Below are positions 46,491 through 52,492 of a stretch of DNA of 52,492 nt, piece by piece. The notes beneath the pieces were generated by a model. That model ran no database searches. It worked only from the letters and a program-made list of their open reading frames with translations, and was not told the DNA's origin. Position 1 is the first letter of the stretch. The number at the start of each line of letters is the position of its first letter. Both the position numbers and the translations under genes were made by a program. The stretch spans positions 1 to 52,492 of IMG/VR virus record IMGVR_UViG_3300042922_000373; one strand, 5' to 3'. The stretch is from a virus.

Positions 46491-46621
46491 CCACGGGGTT
46501 CCCAGCGGGGCCCTCAGTTCTCTTCGCTCGACTCGCTGGGGACGAGGAGCTATCTTGAAAGGAGCAGGGGCGATGAATCCCTGAATTATGAGAACTGAGG
46601 ACCCGGCAGGGAACCCCGTGG
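46491..46621. repeat. 131-bp element with 32-bp inverted ends
   Basis: Left arm 46491-46522 and right arm 46590-46621 are inverted copies matching at 29 of 32 positions (CCACGGGGTTCCC / GGGAACCCCGTGG outer part; CCTCAGTTCTC / GAGAACTGAGG inner part). The 67-nt core holds a plus-strand AAAGGAG and a start-stop ATGAATCCCTGA, probably by chance. The element lies between the endolysin gene and the membrane protein gene. As RNA it would form a very long hairpin, able to end transcription or protect mRNA; as DNA it resembles a small non-autonomous mobile repeat. Confidence 0.75.
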
Positions 46622-46640
46622 ATCGTCGTGGAACTCTGGG

Positions 46641-47630
46641 TTAGAGTGCCTTGTAGTTGGCAGCTTCGGCGCGAGCGGCTGCGGCCTTCATGTTGGGGCC
46701 CCAGTTGTCGTCGTTGTCGGCGTAGCCCCACTTGGAACGAAGCCAGGCAGCGAGCGACCCGCCGTAGTTCTGGTTGAGGAAGGCCTGAAGACCCGCCGCA
46801 GAACCGGCACCCCACCGGTTGTCCATCCAGGTCGACTGCGACATGCCACGACCGTAGCCGTAGAGGTGCGCGACCTTCTGGAGACCGTTGACGTACTGGA
46901 GATCGGCGAGGTCGTTGACCGTGGCCTTGTGGTAGGACGGGTTCGGCTTCGGCGTGGTCTGTGCGACCCACTCGTTGTAGCGGTTCGTGTGACCAGCCTG
47001 CGTGCCGGCACCCCAGTCGCCATCGATGAGTCCGCTGTACCACCCGCGACCCTGAAGGTACGTCTGGTAGCGCTTGATGGCGGCGATCGTTGCCGGGCCG
47101 AGGAGTCCATCGACGATGAGCTTCTCACCCTGAGCGGCGTTGAGGAAGTTCTGCTCGTTCGCGACGTTCTGGTCGAAGACGAAGTTGTCGTTGTCGTCCC
47201 CGATGTACGCCTCGTGGTTCAGCGTGTTGTGCGTACCGAACGTGTGAGCGTGAGTCGGGAACAGCGTCTGGTGCACGTGAGCACCGACACCCCATTCCTT
47301 GCCCCAGGCAGACGCACCGGTGTATGCGACGAGGTCGCCACGCTTGACCTTCTGGCCAGAGTTGACCAGGATCTTGGAGAGGTGGATCGACGAGGCCATC
47401 TGACCGTCGTTGAGCGCGATCGAGAGTCGGCGACCCTCTGCTCCGGCGGTCGTGTGGTCGACGAGCGTGACCGTACCGTCCTCGACGGCGTAGAGCGAGG
47501 TGCCGTAGGCGACCCCGTAGTCCACAGCCGGCTCAGTCGACGGCGGGTTGCGTCGCTTGTGATCTTCGAAGGAAGAACTGATGAAGCTTGACTTGGTTGG
47601 GCGAAGGTATCCGCCCTTTACGTCTGCCAT
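46641..47630 (-). CDS. endolysin, M23-type peptidase with binding repeats (329 aa)
   Basis: N-terminal M23 (LytM-like) zinc peptidase, residues about 15-125. Metal ligands are probably H24/D37 (AVDYG), H83 (SIHLS) and the HxH pair H118/H120 (AHVHQ). After a linker come two peptidoglycan-binding-type regions: about 165-200 (LIVDGLLGPATIAAIKRYQTYL) and 230-320 (WGAGSAAGLQAFLNQNYGGS). The enzyme cuts peptide cross-links in the host wall at lysis. ATG 47630 has GAAAGGAACCAA upstream. Confidence 0.85.
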   Translation of the reverse strand: MADVKGGYLRPTKSSFISSSFEDHKRRNPPSTEPAVDYGVAYGTSLYAVEDGTVTLVDHTTAGAEGRRLSIALNDGQMASSIHLSKILVNSGQKVKRGDLVAYTGASAWGKEWGVGAHVHQTLFPTHAHTFGTHNTLNHEAYIGDDNDNFVFDQNVANEQNFLNAAQGEKLIVDGLLGPATIAAIKRYQTYLQGRGWYSGLIDGDWGAGTQAGHTNRYNEWVAQTTPKPNPSYHKATVNDLADLQYVNGLQKVAHLYGYGRGMSQSTWMDNRWGAGSAAGLQAFLNQNYGGSLAAWLRSKWGYADNDDNWGPNMKAAAARAEAANYKAL

Positions 47631-47689
47631 TTGGTTCCTTTCATAGGAGTTCAGAAGACTTTTGCCGAGGGGAAAACCGACTTGCTCTG

Positions 47690-47721
47690 TGGAAAATATC
47701 CCCCCGGAGAATTTTTTAGGA
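47690..47721. promoter_or_regulatory. C/G-tract motif, copy 2
   Basis: Plus strand: TGGAAAATAT, CCCCCCGG, AG, AATTTTTTAGGA. It resembles the block at 23001-23030 and lies 60 nt upstream of the endolysin gene start, in a position suited to a promoter or operator for lysis and late genes. Confidence 0.45.
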
Positions 47722-47733
47722 GGGCGGCGATAC

Positions 47734-47773
47734 GGGGTGGGGGCCTATATTTCGAGACCCCCTCCCCACCCCC
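47734..47773 (-). terminator. G/C-rich hairpin after the 87-aa gene
   Basis: GGGGTGGGG (from 47734) pairs with CCCCACCCC (47764-47772), directly at the end of the gene stopping at 47774. On the minus strand it contains several G runs and could also form a G-quadruplex. No T-run follows. Confidence 0.55.
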
Positions 47774-48037
47774 TTATGCAGACCCCAAGAGGCCTTGCAC
47801 AGTGGTTTCGTCGACCTTCAAGTAGATGCCGGCTTCATCGAATTCCAGAATTTCATCAATTCCTTGTTCGATCGCTTGCATCTGATCAGCTTCAGACAAT
47901 TCATCAGAAGACTTGACCACTCGTGCCAGGTAGGCAGTGGTGTGGTAGCCCTTGCTCTCGTCGTACTGAAACCATTCATCGAACCTTGTGAAAGGATCGT
48001 AAGGATTGTCCGCTGTGGTGAGCATGTGCCCTGCCAT
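47774..48037 (-). CDS. conserved phage protein of unknown function (87 aa)
   Basis: Contains 'TADNPYDPFTRFDEWFQYDESKGYHTTAYLARVVKSSDELSEADQ', a pattern recurring in phages of many Gram-positive bacteria, often near terminase or late regulatory genes. No role is established. Start ATG 48037 is used; an in-frame ATG four codons later is possible. It sits between the RNA-polymerase-like gene and the endolysin. Confidence 0.75.
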   Translation of the reverse strand: MAGHMLTTADNPYDPFTRFDEWFQYDESKGYHTTAYLARVVKSSDELSEADQMQAIEQGIDEILEFDEAGIYLKVDETTVQGLLGSA

Positions 48038-48064
48038 GGTAGCTGTACCCCGTGTCCTTTCTAC

Positions 48065-50890
48065 TTAGCCGTTGACATAGTCGTGGAGGGTACTGGTAGG
48101 TACGCCCAGCATGGCTGCCACATCAGCGTAGTCATAGCCCCTAGCTAGGAGGGACTTGGCTCGCGTTACCTTGGCGGGGGCGATGGCCTTGACCTCGCGT
48201 GGTGTGGCCAGCTGCTTGACCTGATCCAGGTCGGCGTTGTCCAAGATGCTCTTCAGCATGTTGTTAGTAACAGCGCCTGCCTGTACAGCACTCCATTCCT
48301 TATCAGTGATCTGAATGGCCGGCTTCTTGGCTCCCATGCGGGCACGGGCTTCATTCAGGGCGGCGGACTTAATCTTCTTGATGCCGTCCTTATCCAGATC
48401 CGGGTTTGCTTCGATCCTGGCCTTAACCAGGGTACCTGCTAGAATCTGGGCCTGCCGTTCACGAGGGGCGTTTCTCTGCGCGAGATCCAGCTTCTCAGCG
48501 AGACTCTTAACTTCAGGCGCATAGGCCTTGGCTGCAGAGGGGTTCCTCTTGATGGAGGGGGTCTCAATTGTCGACTTGCGAGCAGAGTCCCCTAGTGCCT
48601 TGAGCTTGTTGGCGTGATCTGCATAGACGTGCTCCATGAGAGTACCGCCATCACGAGACAGCAGTTCACGGGCGTCATTGGCTTCGAACATCTTGGTGGA
48701 CTTACCCTGTGACCAAGGCTTGTCTACAACTTCGCCATTCTTCTTGGTGATCTGCTCACCAGTGTACTCCCAGACGCGCTTCCCTGTAGCAGGGTCAATA
48801 CGCATCTTGCGGTCTGCAGGACGGGCCTCAGACTTAGCACGAGAAATGAGAGTTGCGGCACCACGAGTAGCGCCACCCTGATAGGTCTTCTTGAGCTCCG
48901 CAATACCGTTCTGTTTCGCAGACGTACGGAAATCAAGCGAATGCTTTTCAGCATCGATGACAACCATGGAATGACGCACTGCACGAGCGAGCTCCGAATT
49001 CGGCGCACCCTGAATGGTCATGTCTGTGATCAGATTGGAGATGTCACCCATCTTCAGCTGCTTAGCCTGCTTGTTAGGCGACTTGGGCTTGCCGGTTTTG
49101 GGGTCGATCGGGAAAACGGGCTTTCCGAGTTTGGCGTCCCACGTTCCACCGTCGATGGTCTTCATTCCGTCAAAAGGCGGATGTGCCCTCTGAGGATCGA
49201 ATCCCTTGAGCCCTTGCAGAGGAGGTGCAGACTTCACACGACCCTTGCCAGATTCAGGATTCGGAATGACCAGAACCGTGTCACCATCGAAGTCGGCACC
49301 TGAAAGGCGACCGGCAACATTGGCGTTGATTCCAACAGCGTCCTTTGCCTGTTTGATGAGGCGGTTCGCTTCACGGTTACGGTTGTTCACAACGAGTTCG
49401 GGAATCTCGAACGTACCACCATGCGGATGACGAATCAGAACGACTCGCTCACCGTTGTTGTAGTTCGGGGCGTAGATCTCGTTGTCCTTCAGACTGTTAA
49501 TCGGAAGGATGACATGGTTTGCAGTTCTCGGCAGACCAGCGGCCTTCAAGTGGTTTGCAGCGGAATCGATGCCATCAGCGTACGACTCCAGGAGCTTCTT
49601 CTTGATAACCGGGTTTGTCAGGGAGTTGATCTCGTCGAGTTCGGCCTTTTTGCGATCGTACGCAAGCGACAGCTGCTCGCGGGCCAGATCGGGCGACTGC
49701 TTTGACAGGAACTGAGACGAAAGCGACTTGGACCACTTGGACCAGCCACCTTCTTCACCAGAATAGGAGATGTCGTTTCCGTCATCATCCTTCTTCACAG
49801 ATCCGACGATGTTAAGCGGCGACTGATGCTGCTTTCCGTCTTTTCCGGGATAGTTGATCTGGCGAACGATCGATCCGAACGGAAGCTCGGTGTCTTCACC
49901 GGTATTCGCGTCCTTCTTGATCGGCTTCATAGCCTTGAGCTTGTCGCCCGTGTTCGTCTTGTTCGTGTTGAAGATCATGTCATAGCCGTCCGGCACATCG
50001 TCCGAATACATGGCCATGCCCTTGAGGTAGTGATCGTTTCCGACCTTGATACGCACCTGGGCGTACCGTGAGCTACCGAGGGACAGATCGTCGACTCCAC
50101 GACGAAGCTCGATGACACCGTCCTTCTGATCTCCGCCATCTTCCGCATAACGGACAGCCACTCGAGAGGGCTTTACCGCAACGGGAGGCTTGACGTCGAG
50201 ATAGGTACGGCCACCGTCTTCGCTGTAGGTCGCGATCGACTTGATCTTCTCAGGGTGGTTGATGACATCGGGGAACCGCGTTCCAGGAGGGGCGAGCACC
50301 TTGGTGGTGGTGTTCTTTCCCGTTCCCAGCTGGTTGACAGGCACATAGAAGACTTCGTAGCCCTCGTCCTTGAGCATGGCAACCGACACAGCGAGCTTTT
50401 CAGGGCTCACACCGAGGTGGTTACCCGTTCCCTTACCGATGTCGAGGAATCCGCCGGACTTCTCCATGTTGTCCTTCAGAGTTCCCGCGGTTGCCAACAG
50501 AATGGCTTCCTTGGTGTCCTCGGAGGGCTTCAGGAGTGCACGGATGGACGACTCGTTGCGACCCATGATCTCACCGATGGCGACGTTCGAGTTTCCGGCG
50601 TCCTTGAGTCGGACAGCGCGGGCTCGGTCTTCAGCATCGATGCGGGCCTTGGCGATCGTCTTTGCATTGCGGAGATCCGTAGTCGTGAACTTGACCTCGT
50701 CGGTCGAGAAAGCGCGTGCGATCTCAACAGGCGAGAAGCCCTTGTCTTCGAGGTCCTTGATGTGGGCGAGCATGTCCTTACCGCGCTGGTAGGGAGTCTC
50801 ACCCGAACCCCAAGGATAGCGTCCCGACTTGCGGAGGACGCCATAGTGAGCGAGAAACTCATCGTGGTCCACATCACTGTCGAAAATCAC
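48065..50890 (-). CDS. YonO/crAss-gp66-type RNA polymerase, tagged N-terminus (941 aa)
   Basis: The key motif is GRLSGADFDGDTVLVIP, with DFDGD at 533-537, the metal-binding loop of two-barrel RNA polymerases. A partner strand block lies at about 481-498 (ERVVLIRHPHGGTFEIPE). Residues 9-40 carry a tag (HDEFLAHYGVLRKSGRYPWG). Helix-turn-helix units lie at about 51-77 and 93-120 (VRLKDAGNSNVAIGEIMGRNE) and at the C-terminus (LLARGYDYADVAAMLGVPTSTLHDYV). GTG 50890 follows GGAGGATGCCCT and overlaps the upstream stop. Such enzymes copy DNA into RNA without host subunits. Its targets are not known. Confidence 0.75.
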   Translation of the reverse strand: MIFDSDVDHDEFLAHYGVLRKSGRYPWGSGETPYQRGKDMLAHIKDLEDKGFSPVEIARAFSTDEVKFTTTDLRNAKTIAKARIDAEDRARAVRLKDAGNSNVAIGEIMGRNESSIRALLKPSEDTKEAILLATAGTLKDNMEKSGGFLDIGKGTGNHLGVSPEKLAVSVAMLKDEGYEVFYVPVNQLGTGKNTTTKVLAPPGTRFPDVINHPEKIKSIATYSEDGGRTYLDVKPPVAVKPSRVAVRYAEDGGDQKDGVIELRRGVDDLSLGSSRYAQVRIKVGNDHYLKGMAMYSDDVPDGYDMIFNTNKTNTGDKLKAMKPIKKDANTGEDTELPFGSIVRQINYPGKDGKQHQSPLNIVGSVKKDDDGNDISYSGEEGGWSKWSKSLSSQFLSKQSPDLAREQLSLAYDRKKAELDEINSLTNPVIKKKLLESYADGIDSAANHLKAAGLPRTANHVILPINSLKDNEIYAPNYNNGERVVLIRHPHGGTFEIPELVVNNRNREANRLIKQAKDAVGINANVAGRLSGADFDGDTVLVIPNPESGKGRVKSAPPLQGLKGFDPQRAHPPFDGMKTIDGGTWDAKLGKPVFPIDPKTGKPKSPNKQAKQLKMGDISNLITDMTIQGAPNSELARAVRHSMVVIDAEKHSLDFRTSAKQNGIAELKKTYQGGATRGAATLISRAKSEARPADRKMRIDPATGKRVWEYTGEQITKKNGEVVDKPWSQGKSTKMFEANDARELLSRDGGTLMEHVYADHANKLKALGDSARKSTIETPSIKRNPSAAKAYAPEVKSLAEKLDLAQRNAPRERQAQILAGTLVKARIEANPDLDKDGIKKIKSAALNEARARMGAKKPAIQITDKEWSAVQAGAVTNNMLKSILDNADLDQVKQLATPREVKAIAPAKVTRAKSLLARGYDYADVAAMLGVPTSTLHDYVNG

Positions 50891-51480
50891 AGGGCATCCT
50901 CCAATCGGACCTGGTCGTAGATGGCGTCGGCGTTGATGGTCTTTTCCATGATCTCTTCGATCCGCCGGGGGTCAGGAATGAATTCCTTGTACGGTTCGTC
51001 GTTCTGGTAGATGCGCAGAACGATCAACATGTCGTACGGACTCTTCTTGTACTCGAGGCAGAAGTACGCAGCGTAAACTTCAAGCTGCGTGAATGCCGTA
51101 CGAGTGGTCCCGGTCTTCAAGTCGTGAATGCGAAGCACCCACAGCTTTTCACCGGTCTCCTGGATGACCTCTTCACGGTAACCGATGCAATCGGCCGTTC
51201 CAAAGGCATTGTAGGTGACGAAGAGGACGACTTCGGGACTCATGCGGAATCCAATGCCGTCGTTGACGTAACAGTTGAAGGACGAACGGTTCTTCGGTCG
51301 CTTCATACCCAGGACGATGTCCCGAGCAGCGAGGTCGTGCAGGTCAGTCCCACGCTGAGCCTGGAGGTTGTTGCGCATGGAAAGACGGAGCTTGTTGTTG
51401 TCATAGCCCAGCCAGTGGTGCTTCGACGCACTAAGCGGCGCGTGCCTTCCTTGCACTTCTGAATGTCTGTTGAATTGCAT
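50887..51480 (-). CDS. RecB-like PD-(D/E)XK nuclease (197 aa)
   Basis: Shows the ordered motifs of the RecB/Cas4-like family: GTDLH (45-49, His 48), D97 in 'GTADCIG', DLK (120-122) and 'QLEVYAAY' (132-139, Q132 and Y136). Likely a DNA exonuclease or end-processing nuclease in recombination or host DNA breakdown. ATG 51480 lies inside the end of the VRR-NUC gene, giving a 50-nt overlap. The stop overlaps the RNA polymerase start (GTGA). Confidence 0.8.
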   Translation of the reverse strand: MQFNRHSEVQGRHAPLSASKHHWLGYDNNKLRLSMRNNLQAQRGTDLHDLAARDIVLGMKRPKNRSSFNCYVNDGIGFRMSPEVVLFVTYNAFGTADCIGYREEVIQETGEKLWVLRIHDLKTGTTRTAFTQLEVYAAYFCLEYKKSPYDMLIVLRIYQNDEPYKEFIPDPRRIEEIMEKTINADAIYDQVRLEDAL

Positions 51481-51769
51481 CTAGAATCGCTTCCTTGTTC
51501 TCGGGGTAAATGAAAGCGCCAAACGACATGTCATCACACTTGTCGATGTAGTAGTCCTGGTTCGGTTGGTGGTCCGAGTTCCAGGCTGCTTTGACTTCCA
51601 GCATTACCCATTTGTTCTTGTACAACACGATGAGATCTGGGATCCCCGTCCGAAGCTGCGCATCGTTCTTCAAAATGATGCACTCTGGATAGAGGGCCTC
51701 AAGTTCCTTGATGAGCTCAGCTTGGAATGCGGATTCCAGCTTTTGCTCACGTTTGGTAACATTGGGCAT
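51431..51769 (-). CDS. VRR-NUC domain nuclease (112 aa)
   Basis: The small PD-(D/E)XK variant: 'GIPDLIVLYKNKWVMLEVK' (D45, E58, K60) followed by 'QPNQDYYID' (Gln 68/71). Stand-alone VRR-NUC proteins act as structure-specific nucleases, for example on junctions, and may resolve replication intermediates. ATG 51769 is used because AGGAGTCTTGATCTG precedes it; the longer frame to 51931 reads through the promoter and is rejected. Confidence 0.8.
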   Translation of the reverse strand: MPNVTKREQKLESAFQAELIKELEALYPECIILKNDAQLRTGIPDLIVLYKNKWVMLEVKAAWNSDHQPNQDYYIDKCDDMSFGAFIYPENKEAILDAIQQTFRSARKARAA

Positions 51770-51773
51770 CAGA

Positions 51774-51815
51774 TCAAGACTCCTGTAACAAAAACATAAC
51801 CGAGGTGGTAGGCAT
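51774..51815 (-). CDS. 13-aa leader peptide, possible
   Basis: Between the promoter and the nuclease gene, AAAGGAGTAGGAT precedes an ATG at 51815. The peptide MPTTSVMFLLQES ends 4 nt before the nuclease start. Its last codons overlap the nuclease gene's own ribosome binding site, so its translation could control the downstream gene. It may also be chance. Confidence 0.4.
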   Translation of the reverse strand: MPTTSVMFLLQES

Positions 51816-51827
51816 ATCCTACTCCTT

Positions 51828-51855
51828 TCATTATAACCCATGTATCGAATGCGTG
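51828..51855 (-). promoter_or_regulatory. conserved phage promoter, copy 11
   Basis: Minus strand: CACGCATTCG, ATACA, TGGG, TTATAATGA. It drives the leader peptide and nuclease genes, and perhaps the RNA polymerase gene beyond. A copy of the promoter ahead of this operon links it to the small-gene region at 16.8-23.5 kb. Confidence 0.7.
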
Positions 51856-51892
51856 GGCAAATGAAAAAACGGTGTTTTGGGCCTCGGTCAGA

Positions 51893-51932
51893 CAAAAAGT
51901 GAAAGCCCGTGTGGTTAGCACGAGCACTCACT
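51893..51932 (-). terminator. hairpin terminator with conserved loop
   Basis: Minus strand: GCTCGTG, loop CTAACCA, CACGGGC, then TTTCACTTTTT. It follows the 51-aa gene (stop at 51939). Its loop is the same as in the terminator near 18.0 kb. Confidence 0.8.
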
Positions 51933-51938
51933 TATCAG

Positions 51939-52094
51939 CTACAGCTGGCGGTGTACTGTGGGCCAGTAGTGCGGGATCGAGTTGATGAGGATCTGACGGA
52001 CGTGCTCCTCGGCACTCTCCGGGGTGTGGAAAGCTCCGGGAACGGCGTCCAGGTCAACCTCAACAACGAGAGTCACGCGCTGTCCATTAGGCAT
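51939..52094 (-). CDS. 51-aa hypothetical protein
   Basis: ATG 52094 follows CGAAAGGAAGTACC. The peptide (MPNGQRVTLVVEVDLDAVPG...) has a strand then an amphipathic helix (ESAEEHVRQILINSI) and ends HYWPTVHRQL. It is a single-gene unit with its own promoter and terminator. Function unknown. Confidence 0.7.
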   Translation of the reverse strand: MPNGQRVTLVVEVDLDAVPGAFHTPESAEEHVRQILINSIPHYWPTVHRQL

Positions 52095-52115
52095 GGTACT
52101 TCCTTTCGTAGGTGG

Positions 52116-52142
52116 TCATTATAGGCCTTGTAGACCCCGCGA
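52116..52142 (-). promoter_or_regulatory. conserved phage promoter, copy 12
   Basis: Minus strand: TTCGCGG, GTCTACA, GGCC, TATAATGA. It is the rightmost copy and drives the 51-aa gene 22 nt downstream. Confidence 0.8.
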
Positions 52143-52492
52143 ACGGCTCGTGGCCAAATGTGGCGGTTTTTGGACAAGTAGTTTGTTTTGTAGAGAGATT
52201 AGTTTAGCTCTTAAATTTACCTACAAACTTGGCCACTTGGCCACGGGGGATCCTCAACTTCGGCAAATGTCCACACATACCCCCGTTTTGGGGCGTTTTG
52301 AGCCTACTTTAGTCACATTAGTCACACTTTTAACAGTTTTCACACACGCTCCCGTGGCCAAGTACGTACCCAAAGGTGGCCATTTGCCCACTTATTTGGG
52401 TTTTTTGTGGGCGTTACTGTCATAAAAGTGCAGTTTTTATGGCAGAAAGTGCCCACAATTTTTCGGACAACTTGGCCACTTGGCCACATGTG
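52143..52492. repeat. non-coding iteron-like region with TGGCCA repeats
   Basis: No credible ORF in 350 bp. The palindrome TGGCCA occurs seven times (from 52151, 52230, 52238, 52355, 52377, 52473 and 52481). An exact 18-bp direct repeat (ACTTGGCCACTTGGCCAC) lies at 52227-52244 and 52470-52487. The area is AT-richer than the genes, with several T-runs and GTGCCCAC/TGGGCG blocks. It may be an origin, partition site or regulator-binding array. It continues past the window edge. Confidence 0.6.

Noticed and set aside
46525-46589. plus-strand AAAGGAG followed by ATGAATCCCTGA in the inverted-repeat core
   Set aside because: It would encode a three-residue peptide on the strand opposite to all genes; more likely chance within a structured element.
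46866-47591. 241-codon plus-strand frame opposite the endolysin
   Set aside because: The minus-strand frame carries the M23 zinc ligands; the opposite frame has no start signal.
1-52492. CRISPR arrays, integrase, attachment sites and insertion sequences
   Set aside because: No regularly spaced repeats, no tyrosine or serine recombinase motifs and no transposase-like gene were seen in any frame.

Overview
The window is a contiguous piece of a tailed-phage genome (class Caudoviricetes, siphovirus-type long non-contractile tail). Every convincing gene lies on the minus strand, so transcription runs from high to low coordinates. GC-rich codon use, many GTG/TTG starts, strong AGGAG ribosome binding sites, and a tail protein of the type first described in Rhodococcus phage ReqiPepy6 (gp37-like) point to an actinobacterial host. 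The genus cannot be set from sequence alone. No integrase, excisionase, immunity repressor, insertion sequence or CRISPR array was seen. The left edge cuts a gene, so the window is not a complete genome.

Layout in transcription order (right to left). (1) 52.5-47.8 kb: an untranslated iteron-rich region, small genes, a VRR-NUC nuclease, a RecB-like PD-(D/E)XK nuclease, and a 941-residue protein with the DFDGD signature of single-chain two-barrel RNA polymerases (YonO / crAss-like gp66 type). (2) 47.6-45.6 kb: M23 endolysin, a 131-bp inverted-repeat element, and two membrane proteins. (3) 45.6-37.1 kb: packaging and head genes: probable small terminase, HNH nuclease, adaptor, large terminase, portal, a fused protease-capsid protein, and head-tail joining proteins. 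(4) 37.1-24.0 kb: tail genes: two related tube proteins flanking a chaperone-like gene, minor structural proteins, a 1599-aa tape measure, Dit, a gp37-like protein with a beta-propeller, a receptor-binding-like protein, then a holin. (5) 23.5-16.8 kb: very small, often membrane or Cys-rich proteins, many in single-gene transcription units, each with the same conserved promoter and its own hairpin terminator. (6) 16.8-11.9 kb: small and membrane-associated genes of unknown role. (7) 11.9-4.1 kb: replication: a 1288-aa protein joining an SF3 helicase, an archaeo-eukaryotic-type primase and a family B DNA polymerase, an SSB-like protein, and a group of short related proteins. (8) 4.1-0 kb: a roughly 540-nt highly structured non-coding region next to an atypical tRNA-like gene, two NUMOD4/HNH homing-nuclease-like genes and an SF2 helicase.

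Working together, the modules suggest a largely self-sufficient phage. One polypeptide could unwind, prime and copy DNA. A private RNA polymerase may serve part of the transcription programme; its N-terminal tag resembles motifs in head-module proteins, so it may travel in the virion. At least twelve promoters share one sequence and drive the small accessory genes. The points most worth attention are the helicase-primase-polymerase fusion, the RNA polymerase and its tag, the large structured RNA with the odd tRNA, the promoter family, the C-terminal domain shared by capsid and tail-tube proteins, and the inverted-repeat element beside the endolysin gene.
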